Assembly (NCBI GenBank): GCA_025449515.1
Contig: JANWJI010000052.1
Coordinates: 1-32,611 of the forward strand
Length of the DNA stretch: 32,611 bases
Direction of reading: 5' to 3'
Source: Nitrososphaeraceae archaeon
GTDB taxonomy: Archaea; Thermoproteota; Nitrososphaeria; Nitrososphaerales; Nitrososphaeraceae
The notes under the pieces were generated by a model. The model made no database searches. It saw nothing but the letters and a program-made list of their open reading frames with translations, and had not been told where the DNA came from. Position numbers and translations under genes: made by a program. Positions 25,001-32,611 of the stretch are shown piece after piece. Within the stretch, counting starts at the first letter, position 1; every line of letters begins with the position of its first letter.

Positions 25001-25504
25001 ATGAATTAAGCGCCTAAGATAAAACAAGGAAGAATAACAAGGCCAGAGGTTGTTCAGGATCACACTCTCTTCTTAACCGAAAATCAATTGTAATAATTAT
25101 GTAGATTAATGATTCGACGAAATAGTTAAAGTAGACCTTTGCTTTAGATAGACACGGGACGTGTTCTAATTTTTGTTTTCATTTCCATGTACCAGTTCAA
25201 ATTAATACAAAATCATCGACCGAAAGTTGACAGCTCCTATCTACGTTATGCCCCAAAAACTGCCGTCCTTAGAAATTCATCACGGTACTTTAAGACATAA
25301 GGTTCTTAGCTCAGTATCTTTGTAAATATCATGTAAGGCCAGAATAAGCGAATGGAAATATATTCTATAGTTTCTAAAATTGGTATTCAGATAAGACATT
25401 TTCTTTGTACTTTATAATTTAGAGGGTGCGAGGCTAACTTTCGGGTACAGAACTTGGCACATTATGAACTAGGACTCGTTCCAATTCTTTGCGCCAGGCT
25501 CCAT
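25001..25504. other. Spacer, nothing convincing
   Basis: No gene, tRNA or strong repeat was seen. It follows a run of decayed genes and may be further degraded element sequence. The 3' part lies behind the CBS gene. Confidence 0.35.
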
Positions 25505-25966
25505 TTACGTGTGGTCTTTATTGGCATCTTTCAGAGACTCTATTATTCTTGCATTAACCTCATCGATGTCTAAATTGTCCTTAAGGTAGCCTACGAAATC
25601 GTTAGGACTTATTATACCTACAGGTTTGCTTGTATCATTACCTTGTATTACAAGCAAGTGTCTGACATTATTTTGCAACATTATATCGGCAGCTACATCT
25701 ATTTCTGAGTCCGCATCGATAGTTACTAAGGCAGAAGACATTATGTGTTGAACAATTGTATGTTTACTGCTGGCGTCATGGACGCATACTCTCCAAACCA
25801 AATCTCGTTCAGTTACAATTCCGATTGCTATGCCGGTCTCATCGGTTACTACTAACGAACTAATTTTTTTATCACTCATCCTCTTTGCAGCGTCCTGTGC
25901 GGTAGCAGATGACTTAATGGTTTCTAGTTTTCGGGTCATCAGTTCTGCGATCAAAGTTGTCGCCAT
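25505..25966 (-). CDS. Two-CBS-domain protein
   Basis: This soluble protein is made of one Bateman module: CBS1 at about residues 6-58 (AELMTRKLETIKSSATAQDA, then GIVTERDLV) and CBS2 at about 72-130 (HIMSSALVTIDADSEIDVAA, then VGIISPNDFV). Such modules bind adenine nucleotides and act as energy or ligand sensors, often on partner enzymes. No enzymatic domain is attached. A short charged tail ends in NKDHT. At 153 aa it is complete. A TATATAAA element at 25993-26000 lies about 30 bases before the ATG at 25966. The ligand and partner are unknown, and no neighbour gives a hint. Confidence 0.9.
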   Translation of the reverse strand: MATTLIAELMTRKLETIKSSATAQDAAKRMSDKKISSLVVTDETGIAIGIVTERDLVWRVCVHDASSKHTIVQHIMSSALVTIDADSEIDVAADIMLQNNVRHLLVIQGNDTSKPVGIISPNDFVGYLKDNLDIDEVNARIIESLKDANKDHT

Positions 25967-26096
25967 ACTTCAGAATCAGGAAAGCTGTTGTCTATATAAA
26001 GATTAGCAATGGGTCCACCCATCGATTTGCTAAGTTGTATGGGCTTATCGAATTAAATGAATTATTTTTAATTAATTAGTTATAACATTTCTCTTT

Positions 26097-26225
26097 ATGG
26101 TACTAAATGGTGTAGCTCATGCAAGTATTGTTGAGTTTGCTAAATCACACGAATTAGATTCCATGTTTCAAAGACATCTAGAATTTCATTCAAAAGTTCG
26201 ACTAAATGTGATGATTCCTTTCTAG
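26097..26225 (+). CDS. Possible 42-aa protein or Usp-like fragment
   Basis: The ATG at 26097 opens a frame reading GVAHASIVEFAKSHELDSMF, which resembles the helix before the last strand of universal stress proteins. The ATP loop does not follow. A TATA-like TTTTTAATTAAT lies about 27 bases upstream. It may be a truncated Usp gene or a chance frame. Confidence 0.3.
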   Translation: MVLNGVAHASIVEFAKSHELDSMFQRHLEFHSKVRLNVMIPF

Positions 26226-26719
26226 ATTCCATTCGTTAGTAAACCACCTTTTTCTAAACCACCGACTTAAATATCGGAAATTGGACTAATCAGAGGTAAT
26301 TTCATGATTTTAGCCTAATTACTGATGTAATAACTTTGGAGGCGATGAACTGGGAAAGAGCGATCGAGTAATGACATGATAGAGTTAATCTGAATTCGGT
26401 TGTTTTCAAGGTCTACGTAAGAGGTGGAATAAGCAACTAGCTCCGATAACATATGATTCGTAATACTTTCGTGATTGCTTATACGTATTGGATGCACATT
26501 TCACGTTTAGCAATATATCTTGAATAAGGCAGGGTAATTCGACCTATGGCGGTCCTAGGATTTGTAAAAAAGGTATTTCAAATATTGGTAAATTCAAGTT
26601 ATCAAAGGATCTTAGGGACGCGAAATTAAAGATTTTTGCAATATTTGCAATTCACCTAGGCTTAGACTAAATTAAAGGAACAATATGGGTCCACCTTATA
26701 GCTATTCTTATATTTAAGC
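26226..26719. other. Spacer with an unconvincing 60-aa minus-strand frame
   Basis: The only frame of note is 26315-26497 on the minus strand (GTG start, contains LSELVAYSTSYVDLENNRIQ). No family is seen, so it is left uncalled. A TATA-like TTATAG at about 26696-26701 probably serves the gene at 26720. Confidence 0.3.
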
Positions 26720-26971
26720 ATGAGAGATCATTACAAATTGGTAATACAGGCTTATTGTGTAAAATGTAAATCCAAACGAGACATGAAAGATGACAAGCAA
26801 ATAACGATGAAGAATGGACGACAAGCCATTAGTGGTATCTGTACAACGTGTGGGACTAAAATGTTCAAAATAGGTGGCGGGAGTGCCAAAGTGGCCGCAA
26901 AGGTAAAGACTGCAAGCAAGAAACCAGTAAGAAAGGCTACCAAGACAAAGGCGAAGAGCAAAAGGAAATAG
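26720..26971 (+). CDS. DUF5679-like zinc-ribbon protein with basic tail
   Basis: Residues about 10-52 form a small zinc ribbon: AYCVKCKSKRDMKD with the first CxxC, the conserved middle TMKNGRQAISGIC, and CTTCGTKMFKIGG with the second CxxC. This matches the DUF5679 pattern. Residues 53-83 are a Lys/Ala/Thr-rich tail (KVKTASKKPVRKATKTKAKS) like the tails of histone H1-like and other nucleic-acid-binding proteins, so DNA or RNA binding is likely. At 83 aa it is complete, with an ATG start and a TATA-like element roughly 22 bases upstream. It stands alone. The role is unknown; chromatin or ribosome association is an inference from the charge. Confidence 0.8.
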   Translation: MRDHYKLVIQAYCVKCKSKRDMKDDKQITMKNGRQAISGICTTCGTKMFKIGGGSAKVAAKVKTASKKPVRKATKTKAKSKRK

Positions 26972-27318
26972 CCGCTTTGCATTTTGCCTTTGCTAATTCG
27001 AACACCATTCGTTCATTCTAACCTATTTTTGCATCCTTATCGGTACATGATAAATGCCTTTAAGGATTGCGAAAAGCTTTCCTTATGATAGAGTCGTTTT
27101 TCTCGAGTTTAAATGAGATGTTATTCATGAGCTCGTAGATTATTTGGAGAATATCCTTTAGGAAATTAGTTCGATCTTCCAGGCGTGCAGTCAAGCAAAT
27201 CTCATACTCGACTACTAATTATTATCTAAGATGATTGTCATCTATGTCAGATCAAGCTCGCCAGGGTCTATATCTGCTAACAATGGTACTGATTAACTTC
27301 AAGGAGGATAGAATATAA
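26972..27318. other. Spacer upstream of the PIP-motif gene
   Basis: No gene was found. The notable part is AAGGAGG at 27301-27307, a full Shine-Dalgarno sequence ahead of the GTG at 27319. It is unusual here, where most starts look leaderless. Confidence 0.4.
27301..27307 (+). promoter_or_regulatory. Strong Shine-Dalgarno site
   Basis: AAGGAGG lies 11 bases before the GTG at 27319. It supports that start over the ATG at 27361. Confidence 0.5.
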
Positions 27319-27786
27319 GTGGATTGTTTTAATGGGATTTACAAAACTTACAGAATAATTATGTATTACGAATCCGATCAAGGCCCCTTACCACTAGACC
27401 TTGCAGTTTCTAATATGTTGGAAACTGATTATTCTGGCGCTACAAATCAAATACTAAATATCGAAGTAGAACAGCATGTCCTTTTAGATGATGGGACGTT
27501 CGTTAACACCGGATCGGAAATGTGTAGAATTGAAAATGAGAAGCGACGCACTGAAATACATACCTTCCAAAGAGAACACTCAACCAATAGTCATGATAGC
27601 TCGGAGGACATCGGTCATACTACACTAACAGCGTCACACGAGTTTGATCCAGGTCTTCATTCAGTATCGGAAAAACCGTTTGAACCTACTACAAAGTTAG
27701 TAGATTCAAACTTTTTTTTAGAAGAATCTTGCCAAAGTAGAAAGGTCAATATAAAACAGACATCTATTTTGGAATTCATTGGATAA
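27319..27786 (+). CDS. Acidic, partly disordered protein with C-terminal PCNA-binding (PIP) motif
   Basis: I do not recognise the main part. Residues 16-75 look folded (GPLPLDLAVSNMLETDYSG and IEVEQHVLLDDGTFVNTGSE). Residues about 76-140 are polar, rich in Ser, His, Glu and Thr, and probably disordered. The last ten residues, KQTSILEFIG, fit the archaeal PIP box (Q-x-x-I/L-x-x-F-hydrophobic) at the extreme C-terminus, where such motifs usually sit. The protein may therefore ride on the PCNA sliding clamp in replication or repair. It is 155 aa with a GTG start supported by AAGGAGG; the ATG at 27361 is an alternative. It has no operon partner. The PIP call is by motif only. Confidence 0.65.
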   Translation: MDCFNGIYKTYRIIMYYESDQGPLPLDLAVSNMLETDYSGATNQILNIEVEQHVLLDDGTFVNTGSEMCRIENEKRRTEIHTFQREHSTNSHDSSEDIGHTTLTASHEFDPGLHSVSEKPFEPTTKLVDSNFFLEESCQSRKVNIKQTSILEFIG

Positions 27787-28375
27787 TGTAACGTTAGTTG
27801 GTTGACCTCATATTTACAGGAGGAAAAGAACAATTCATCAATCTCATCTCTTGTTCTGATTGATCCCATACCAAATAATCTCTGCAGCTTAGAATGTAAT
27901 CTCTATAATTTGATCATATGCACATAATCACAAACGGCAATTTTGACTTGATAATCTGTAGCTGAAAATTATGCTAGAATCACTTGTATTTAGGACCCAA
28001 ATCTTATACAAACAATTGGTGAAATTACTGCAACGTTGTAGCTAGTGTATAGCATTTTAGGTAAGATCATAATAACGATGTAGTGTGTCTGGGCAACTCT
28101 AATGGGTTCTGATCCTCTTTATTGTAATGTAACTGCTTGACTCTCGAGGTATCTTTTTTACAATGTAGGATTGATAGTATGAAAGCTTAGGTAAGAGCTG
28201 AGAGCAGCATCACATAGGAATGAGTGCGATTGCAAACAAATAATGGTCATTAAATCGTTTTGCTTTCATGTAATTTTGACCGATTTTCACCATATACTTG
28301 TAAAGGGAATGATGCTTTCTACTGGGTCAAATCGTTATTCCGGACCTCAGCAACAAAAATATAGAGAACAATCTC
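27787..28375. other. Spacer, nothing convincing
   Basis: The stretch is AT-rich with stops in all frames. No RNA gene or repeat was identified. Confidence 0.35.
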
Positions 28376-28522
28376 ATGAACCATGTGCCTAGTCATGGAG
28401 ATTGTGATGCAAGCACGATGCGATGGTATTGCAATTATTGGATGACTAAAGAAGAATGGTTGGACATTCATGATTACTCTCCCACAGACGTCGTACTTAC
28501 GCATCAAGATTCAGAACAGTAG
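28376..28522 (+). CDS. Possible 48-aa Trp/Cys-containing protein
   Basis: The ATG at 28376 opens a 48-codon frame with the dense block MRWYCNYWMTKEEWLDIHDY, then VVLTHQDSEQ. It resembles a degenerate small zinc finger in which the second Cys of a CxxC is now Trp, with a His later. The frame is open for 22 further codons upstream. No clear TATA box has the right spacing. It could be a decayed zinc-finger gene. Confidence 0.35.
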   Translation: MNHVPSHGDCDASTMRWYCNYWMTKEEWLDIHDYSPTDVVLTHQDSEQ

Positions 28523-28760
28523 TAATCCCTGTCCAGCCAATTCTTAGTCGCAGCGTGAGGCTCAGACTCGATTTAGAATTTCATTCCAAGGGAGGTAGTA
28601 ATCTGGTATAAGAGTAGTAGAATGTTAGTCAGTAAAGTACATTTGCCAGTCTATAAGATGTCTAGAGATGGAAATGTTGTTGAATGACTGAGTTTTGTAG
28701 TGAGAGCTGAGATGCACTTACCTCGTTTTACCGTAGTACCGAAGTCCTGGTCCAATGATT
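28523..28760. other. Short spacer behind the CDF gene
   Basis: No gene or clear terminator was seen; some T-rich stretches lie on the minus strand. Confidence 0.3.
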
Positions 28761-30302
28761 TCATGATGGTTCTGTGTGTATTATAACCCTAGAGGCCCCT
28801 GTTTCCCTAATTATCAAATTCTGAACAGACGTAGCGATTTTGTGTGCATCTTCTATCGTAGTGACACCACCATCGTGTAATGCTTCAATCCTTATTGTCA
28901 AAGTTATATGGATATCATGATTCATATCTATCACGCCAATATCTTCGCAATCAATAACTCCTGAGACTGAAATGGCTGATCTTCGAATATTCTCTAAATA
29001 GGCAGTATTTGCTTGTTTTTCTATTCCCATTGTTATGTCTTTCACGACTTCGGTTTCGATATGTGTTGTAATATTCAGTATTTCAGGAATTTCATATTTA
29101 ATCCGCCTCTCAAATTCGTCTACCGTTCTATGCGCAGCTTTAAGCACTAGGGTGTTATTCATTTGTACGTCTAGATACAGATGAAGTAATGTTGCCTTTT
29201 TGCTAATGGCACTTGTATTCCCATTCTGGAGCTTATTATGCATAACCCTGTATCGTCTACCGATATCTGGATTTTGGATCCTTGAAAAGTAAATAGAATG
29301 AATATTAGTAATCCCTTCAGTTTCAGCCGCAATCAGTCTTATCCTATCACTTATTGTCTCATTGCCAGATTCTATTGCATCCACATGTACTAGAACATCC
29401 GAATTCGGGAGCGCCTCCCTGATCTTGTTTTCTACTTTCGTTGCTACCTTATGCGCCCTCGCATGCGTACATGTTCTTGGGACTTCTATGTGCATATCGA
29501 CAAAGTCCTTTGTACCGATTCTTCTGACGCGTATATCGTGAGCACTATTTACTCCCTCCAACCCAGAAACAGTCTCTACTACACGTTGATAGACTCCTTT
29601 GGGAGCTTTATCAAGCAATATGTCGAGTGTTCTTCTTCCTAGTCCCAACGAAGTATAAATTATCATTGCTGCTATAGTCAGCGCTACATAGGCATCGATA
29701 TTTTCAATCGGAAAAATCGATGCTAGAATCAAACCGATGATAACAATCCCTGACGAAAACATATCTGCCTTGAAATGGATAGCGTCAGCTTCTAACGCTT
29801 GGCTACCAAATCTTCTTGCAGTCTTGCTCAATGTACTATACCTTAAATAATCTACACACAAGGATATGATCATAATCCCGAACGAAAAAATTGTTATCTC
29901 TGGTTGAACTGTCTTGAAGAATATTCGTTCCAATGCCTCGTAACAAACCCAGGTAGCAGTAGCAAACAGGAGACCAATCTGAACAACACTTGAAATGCTT
30001 TCAAATTTTGCATAACCATAGGTGTACTTCATATCAGGAGGCCGCGCAACCATATGGATAGCGTACAACGTCATGATAGCTGCGATTACGTCGAGACCGG
30101 AGTGCATCGCCTCTGTTAATATACTAAGACTGTTTGTAGAAACTCCGACTAAAAGTTTTAGAACAGTCAGCCCTACAGAAAACAAAATCGAGGTCAACGC
30201 TACCTTAAATTTGGTATTAAATATATCACCGTCGTTAACTGAAACATCTACTGTCTCACCGTTGTCTTCCTGACGGTCGTGATAGTTGTCTCCATTAACC
30301 AC
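28761..30302 (-). CDS. Cation diffusion facilitator (CDF) metal transporter with three C-terminal domains
   Basis: This metal/proton antiporter probably exports Zn, Fe, Mn or a similar divalent ion. Six membrane helices lie at about residues 32-225. The metal site has H67 and D71 in EAMHSGLD (TM2) and H176 and D180 in AIHFKADMFSS (TM5). The His-Asp/His-Asp pattern is common in Zn-type CDFs. After TM6 a cytoplasmic ferredoxin-like domain (about 235-305, with HDIRVRRIGTKDFVDMHIEV) is followed by two more copies, at about 318-410 and 415-510 (ends VIIHTEPS). The third copy has DIGVIDMNHDIHITLTIRIE. Usual CDFs have one such domain and about 300 aa; this one has 513 aa. The start is ATG at 30302. 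The neighbours are regulators with no clear link. Confidence 0.92.
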   Translation of the reverse strand: MVNGDNYHDRQEDNGETVDVSVNDGDIFNTKFKVALTSILFSVGLTVLKLLVGVSTNSLSILTEAMHSGLDVIAAIMTLYAIHMVARPPDMKYTYGYAKFESISSVVQIGLLFATATWVCYEALERIFFKTVQPEITIFSFGIMIISLCVDYLRYSTLSKTARRFGSQALEADAIHFKADMFSSGIVIIGLILASIFPIENIDAYVALTIAAMIIYTSLGLGRRTLDILLDKAPKGVYQRVVETVSGLEGVNSAHDIRVRRIGTKDFVDMHIEVPRTCTHARAHKVATKVENKIREALPNSDVLVHVDAIESGNETISDRIRLIAAETEGITNIHSIYFSRIQNPDIGRRYRVMHNKLQNGNTSAISKKATLLHLYLDVQMNNTLVLKAAHRTVDEFERRIKYEIPEILNITTHIETEVVKDITMGIEKQANTAYLENIRRSAISVSGVIDCEDIGVIDMNHDIHITLTIRIEALHDGGVTTIEDAHKIATSVQNLIIRETGASRVIIHTEPS

Positions 30303-30443
30303 GATTAGAGTAAGAATTGGTTTATTGACTTATATAGATTATTAGTATGACGAATACTTGTAAATATACGAACTAGGTAAAAGCACGATATGATGAAATA
30401 TGGCTGTAATCAGCTTTCTAGATATCGATTCTAATTATTTAAT

Positions 30444-31352
30444 TTACTTCATATTTCTCAATTCTTTCTCAGTCCAGTTAATTAAAGATTGCAAGTCATT
30501 TGTTGTAAAATCTACGCCTATACGTTCAGATAGTGATTCCAATTCGGGGATAGTCATTGTCACTATCCGCAATTTTCCTTTTAGTCTATCCTTAATGGAA
30601 ACCGCAGCTGTAGCTAAGAACCTTAATGAGCTTTCTTTAGAAGAGCAAATAATTATAACCATGAAGCCTATCTTGTTGCTCCAAGTTCTAAGAATAAATC
30701 GCTGAATATCAATGTCAAAGAACGGATCCAGTTCGTCTTCTACGTTACCGACGAAGATTGAATGGCCACCAAGCATCTGGTACGCTAAAGCTGCAAATTT
30801 TGCATAATATGTAGCTTCTTCAGAACCAGCTACAGACATTGCGAAAACTTCTTGCTTTATACACTCTCTAGTTAAATTGAATTTCAAAAGCTCTGAAATT
30901 TCCATAATGACGTTGATAAGGTAGATTTTTTCGGTCTTGCCAAGTTTGCTTCTATCGTAAAGTTCCTTTATCGTATTTAGAGTTGGCAGAATTACGTCTA
31001 ACAAAATCCTTACTCTATCTGCTTGTGAATTAATTATATTCATCATGATCCTTCGAGCAGAATCTTCATTGCCGACCAATATTGCTTCCATAAATCTCTG
31101 CTGAATTTCGAAATATTCCATAGGATATGCAAAATCGGCTGCTCCTTGCTCGAGTGACCACACATTTACTGAGCCTAATTTCTTTTTTTTTATTAATCCG
31201 ATGGTATAGAGAAGATCCAAATATTTTGTGATTGTCATCCTATTAATCCCAGTCTTGCGTGCTAACTCTATTCCAGACATTCCAGTGTTATCGCTTTGGA
31301 GCACGTTAATGATTCGCCGCTTAACTTCCTCTAGTGTATACCTCCTAAACAT
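30444..31352 (-). CDS. Winged-helix regulator with a corrinoid-protein-like sensor domain
   Basis: Residues 1-70 are a winged helix-turn-helix (GMSGIELARKTGINRMTITK is the recognition region, then a wing with VNVWSLE). Residues about 80-165 are a helical bundle similar to the cap of cobalamin-binding domains (RIMMNIINSQADRVRILLDV). Residues 167-290 have a Rossmann-like order resembling the B12-binding fold. The usual DxHxxG cobalamin motif is missing: the site reads AGSEEATYYAK. It may thus sense another ligand or act through protein contact, as in LitR/CarH-like repressors that lost B12. Size 302 aa, complete. It lies 33 bases behind the ACT-domain gene on the same strand, so the two may be one operon. 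Confidence 0.65.
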   Translation of the reverse strand: MFRRYTLEEVKRRIINVLQSDNTGMSGIELARKTGINRMTITKYLDLLYTIGLIKKKKLGSVNVWSLEQGAADFAYPMEYFEIQQRFMEAILVGNEDSARRIMMNIINSQADRVRILLDVILPTLNTIKELYDRSKLGKTEKIYLINVIMEISELLKFNLTRECIKQEVFAMSVAGSEEATYYAKFAALAYQMLGGHSIFVGNVEDELDPFFDIDIQRFILRTWSNKIGFMVIIICSSKESSLRFLATAAVSIKDRLKGKLRIVTMTIPELESLSERIGVDFTTNDLQSLINWTEKELRNMK

Positions 31353-31385
31353 AAGCTGCTCAAGTTTAATACATGTTAAAACCTT

Positions 31386-32087
31386 TTAGTGATTATTGTT
31401 CCTATATTGTCGCACTTGAGAAATTAGTTTGGTAATTGCATCGAAAGCCCCTCCTACATCATTCATCTTTACTATCATTATAGTATCAGTATGACAGCTT
31501 ACCGTATCTTCTATGTTAATGTGTCTCCTCGAAATCTGATTGTAGAATGCAATAGCGCAACCTGGTGTTTTAATAATTTGTTCCGGACTGTGAACTATAA
31601 TCGCTGCCAAATCTTCATCAATTTCCAATATATCATAATCTGCGAATAGCTCTCTTACGGAATTTAATAGCTTATCGTCAAAAACCAAAGTTATTGATGA
31701 GATACTTTCAGAAACACTTATGAAGCTATTGACATTCTTTGTGAGTGCCTTCGCAACCCTCTCTACTGTTCGCTTACTTTTGACAGTAGAGATCTTGGCA
31801 ACATCGGTTTTGACACTAATCGTGCTCTCAAGTAGGATTGAAGAAATTACGTGATCATGAACGTGATAAAATTTTCTCGCCCGTTTTATAGCGGTGACAA
31901 CGCTTTCCATGTTTATCTCCCTTCCTAACAATTTTTCGATTTCAGGTTTGATCACTCTTGACAGACCGCTAAAATTGCAATAGTTATTTTGGAGGCAGTC
32001 TTGATAAGACAGATCGGTGGCAATGATGTCATTTACAATGCTAGTTATCGATTTTTGTCCGACCAAGGTTGGTCTAATATTACGCAT
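31386..32087 (-). CDS. Tandem ACT-domain protein next to argG
   Basis: The C-terminal 120 residues hold two ACT-like units: ISSITLVFDDKLLNSVRELF with AAIIVHSPEQIIKTPGCAIA, and INIEDTVSCHTDTIMIVKMN with the final helix DAITKLISQVR. This is the layout of the regulatory part of aspartate kinases, but no kinase domain is present. The N-terminal part (about 1-105) is helical and may bind DNA (a segment with SVVTAIKRARKFY). ACT domains usually bind amino acids, so a sensor of arginine or aspartate-family amino acids is a fair guess given divergent argG. The ATG at 32087 (233 aa) is preferred over 32096 from TATA spacing. It is probably cotranscribed with the regulator at 30444. Confidence 0.7.
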   Translation of the reverse strand: MRNIRPTLVGQKSITSIVNDIIATDLSYQDCLQNNYCNFSGLSRVIKPEIEKLLGREINMESVVTAIKRARKFYHVHDHVISSILLESTISVKTDVAKISTVKSKRTVERVAKALTKNVNSFISVSESISSITLVFDDKLLNSVRELFADYDILEIDEDLAAIIVHSPEQIIKTPGCAIAFYNQISRRHINIEDTVSCHTDTIMIVKMNDVGGAFDAITKLISQVRQYRNNNH

Positions 32088-32103
32088 TTTGGTCATCCTT
32101 GAT

Positions 32104-32118
32104 CATAAAATATAAATG
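32104..32118. promoter_or_regulatory. Shared divergent promoter of the ACT gene and argG
   Basis: The element ATAAAATATAAATG reads as a TATA box on both strands. It lies about 25 bases before the ATG at 32087 (minus) and about 33 before the ATG at 32145 (plus). Divergent transcription may therefore be coordinated. Confidence 0.4.
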
Positions 32119-32144
32119 TAGCGTTATTACTGGGAACGCCTTGT

Positions 32145-32611
32145 ATGGCAATCAATAAAGTTATACTAGCATATTCTGGCGGATTAGATACCTCAGTTTG
32201 TGTACGTTACTTGCAGAAGCTGAATAATCTAGACGTCGTAACGCTTACCGTAGACTGTGGTCAAGATGAGGACTTTGCCAATCTGGAACAAAAGGCGATC
32301 TCCTTAGGTGTCGTTAAACACATACATATCGATGCAAAAAAAGAATTCGCTGCAAGTTACATTTCACGATCAATACGAGCAAATGGACTCTATCAGGGAA
32401 AGTACCCTCTTGCAACTGCACTAGCAAGGCCTCTAATAGCTACAAAGCTTGTAGATATTGCGCATCAGGAACATGCCAAGGTTGTTGCCCATGGTTGTAC
32501 CGGAAAGGGAAATGATCAAATTCGATTTGATGTGACTATTCGAAGTCTAGATCCAAATTTAAAGATTGTCGCGCCAATTAGAGATATGAATTTGACTAGG
32601 GATATTGAATT
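32145..32611 (+). CDS. argG: Argininosuccinate synthase (5' part, cut by window end)
   Basis: ArgG condenses citrulline and aspartate with ATP to argininosuccinate, the second-last step of arginine synthesis. The N-terminal P-loop-type ATP pyrophosphatase motif AYSGGLDTSV is at residues 9-18. LTVDCGQDED follows near 34-43, and the family segments YPLATALARPLIA (about 88-100) and VAHGCTGKGNDQIRFD (about 115-130) are present with the substrate-binding residues. About 155 of the usual 400 residues are in the window. The transcript starts a few bases before the ATG if the TATA box at 32107-32116 is used. It is divergent from the ACT-domain gene. Confidence 0.97.
   Translation, partial: MAINKVILAYSGGLDTSVCVRYLQKLNNLDVVTLTVDCGQDEDFANLEQKAISLGVVKHIHIDAKKEFAASYISRSIRANGLYQGKYPLATALARPLIATKLVDIAHQEHAKVVAHGCTGKGNDQIRFDVTIRSLDPNLKIVAPIRDMNLTRDIE

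Noticed and set aside
26315..26497. 60-aa minus-strand frame
   Set aside because: No family, no well-spaced promoter, and a length that random AT-rich DNA can give.
1..32611. CRISPR array, rRNA genes, intact mobile element or classic defence system
   Set aside because: No regularly spaced repeats, no rRNA sequence, and only decayed transposase, integrase and HNH remnants were seen.

Overview
The window is a 32.6-kb piece of chromosome from an ammonia-oxidising archaeon (Nitrososphaeria, formerly Thaumarchaeota). The marker genes are amoA, amoB and amoX, two small membrane proteins matching the newer archaeal AMO subunits AmoY and AmoZ, an archaeal S15 - DHH/Cdc45 - Pcc1 - SerS operon, and archaeal tRNAs with introns. 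The low GC, the long spacers, the separation of amoA, amoX and amoB, and the absence of amoC here suggest order Nitrososphaerales, most likely a Nitrosocosmicus-like lineage. The genus is an inference.

Layout. 1-509: decayed IS5-type transposase. 1245-2597: membrane glycosyltransferase (GT2-GtrA). 3065-3235: small zinc-ribbon protein. 3408-6017: APC permease fused to two UspA-like domains. 6018-9497: gene-poor, with one unrecognised 130-aa protein, one anchored secreted protein and one or two tiny zinc-ribbon proteins. 9498-10379: radical SAM protein. 10681-11649: candidate amoY and amoZ on the minus strand. 11751-15145: operon rpsO - DHH/Cdc45-like - pcc1 - serS. 15257-17480: amoB facing away from amoX and amoA. 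17749-18373: decayed IS6/IS240 transposase. 18489-21610: 2-oxoacid:ferredoxin oxidoreductase beta and alpha/gamma subunits, preceded by a tiny Cys-rich protein. 21780-23350: pdxS-pdxT (PLP synthesis). 23387-23874: tRNA-Leu with two probable introns, and tRNA-Thr. 23875-25000: a graveyard holding an integrase fragment, an inverted half tRNA, a pseudogene with three stops and an HNH nuclease remnant. 25505-28522: CBS protein, DUF5679-like protein, and a small acidic protein ending in a PCNA-binding (PIP) motif. 28761-30302: CDF metal transporter with a triplicated C-terminal domain. 30444-32096: a winged-helix regulator with a corrinoid-protein-like sensor domain and a tandem-ACT protein. 32145-end: start of argG.

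Together: AMO subunits oxidise ammonia in the membrane. The ferredoxin-linked 2-oxoacid enzyme, PdxST and ArgG serve central carbon, cofactor and amino-acid metabolism. The rpsO operon joins translation, replication (Cdc45/GAN-like) and tRNA modification (KEOPS). TATA boxes centred about 25-28 bases upstream of start codons recur, so many transcripts look leaderless. I used this spacing to choose starts for amoA, amoB, amoX, amoY, amoZ, pdxS and others. All identifications come from reading the sequence; no database search was run.
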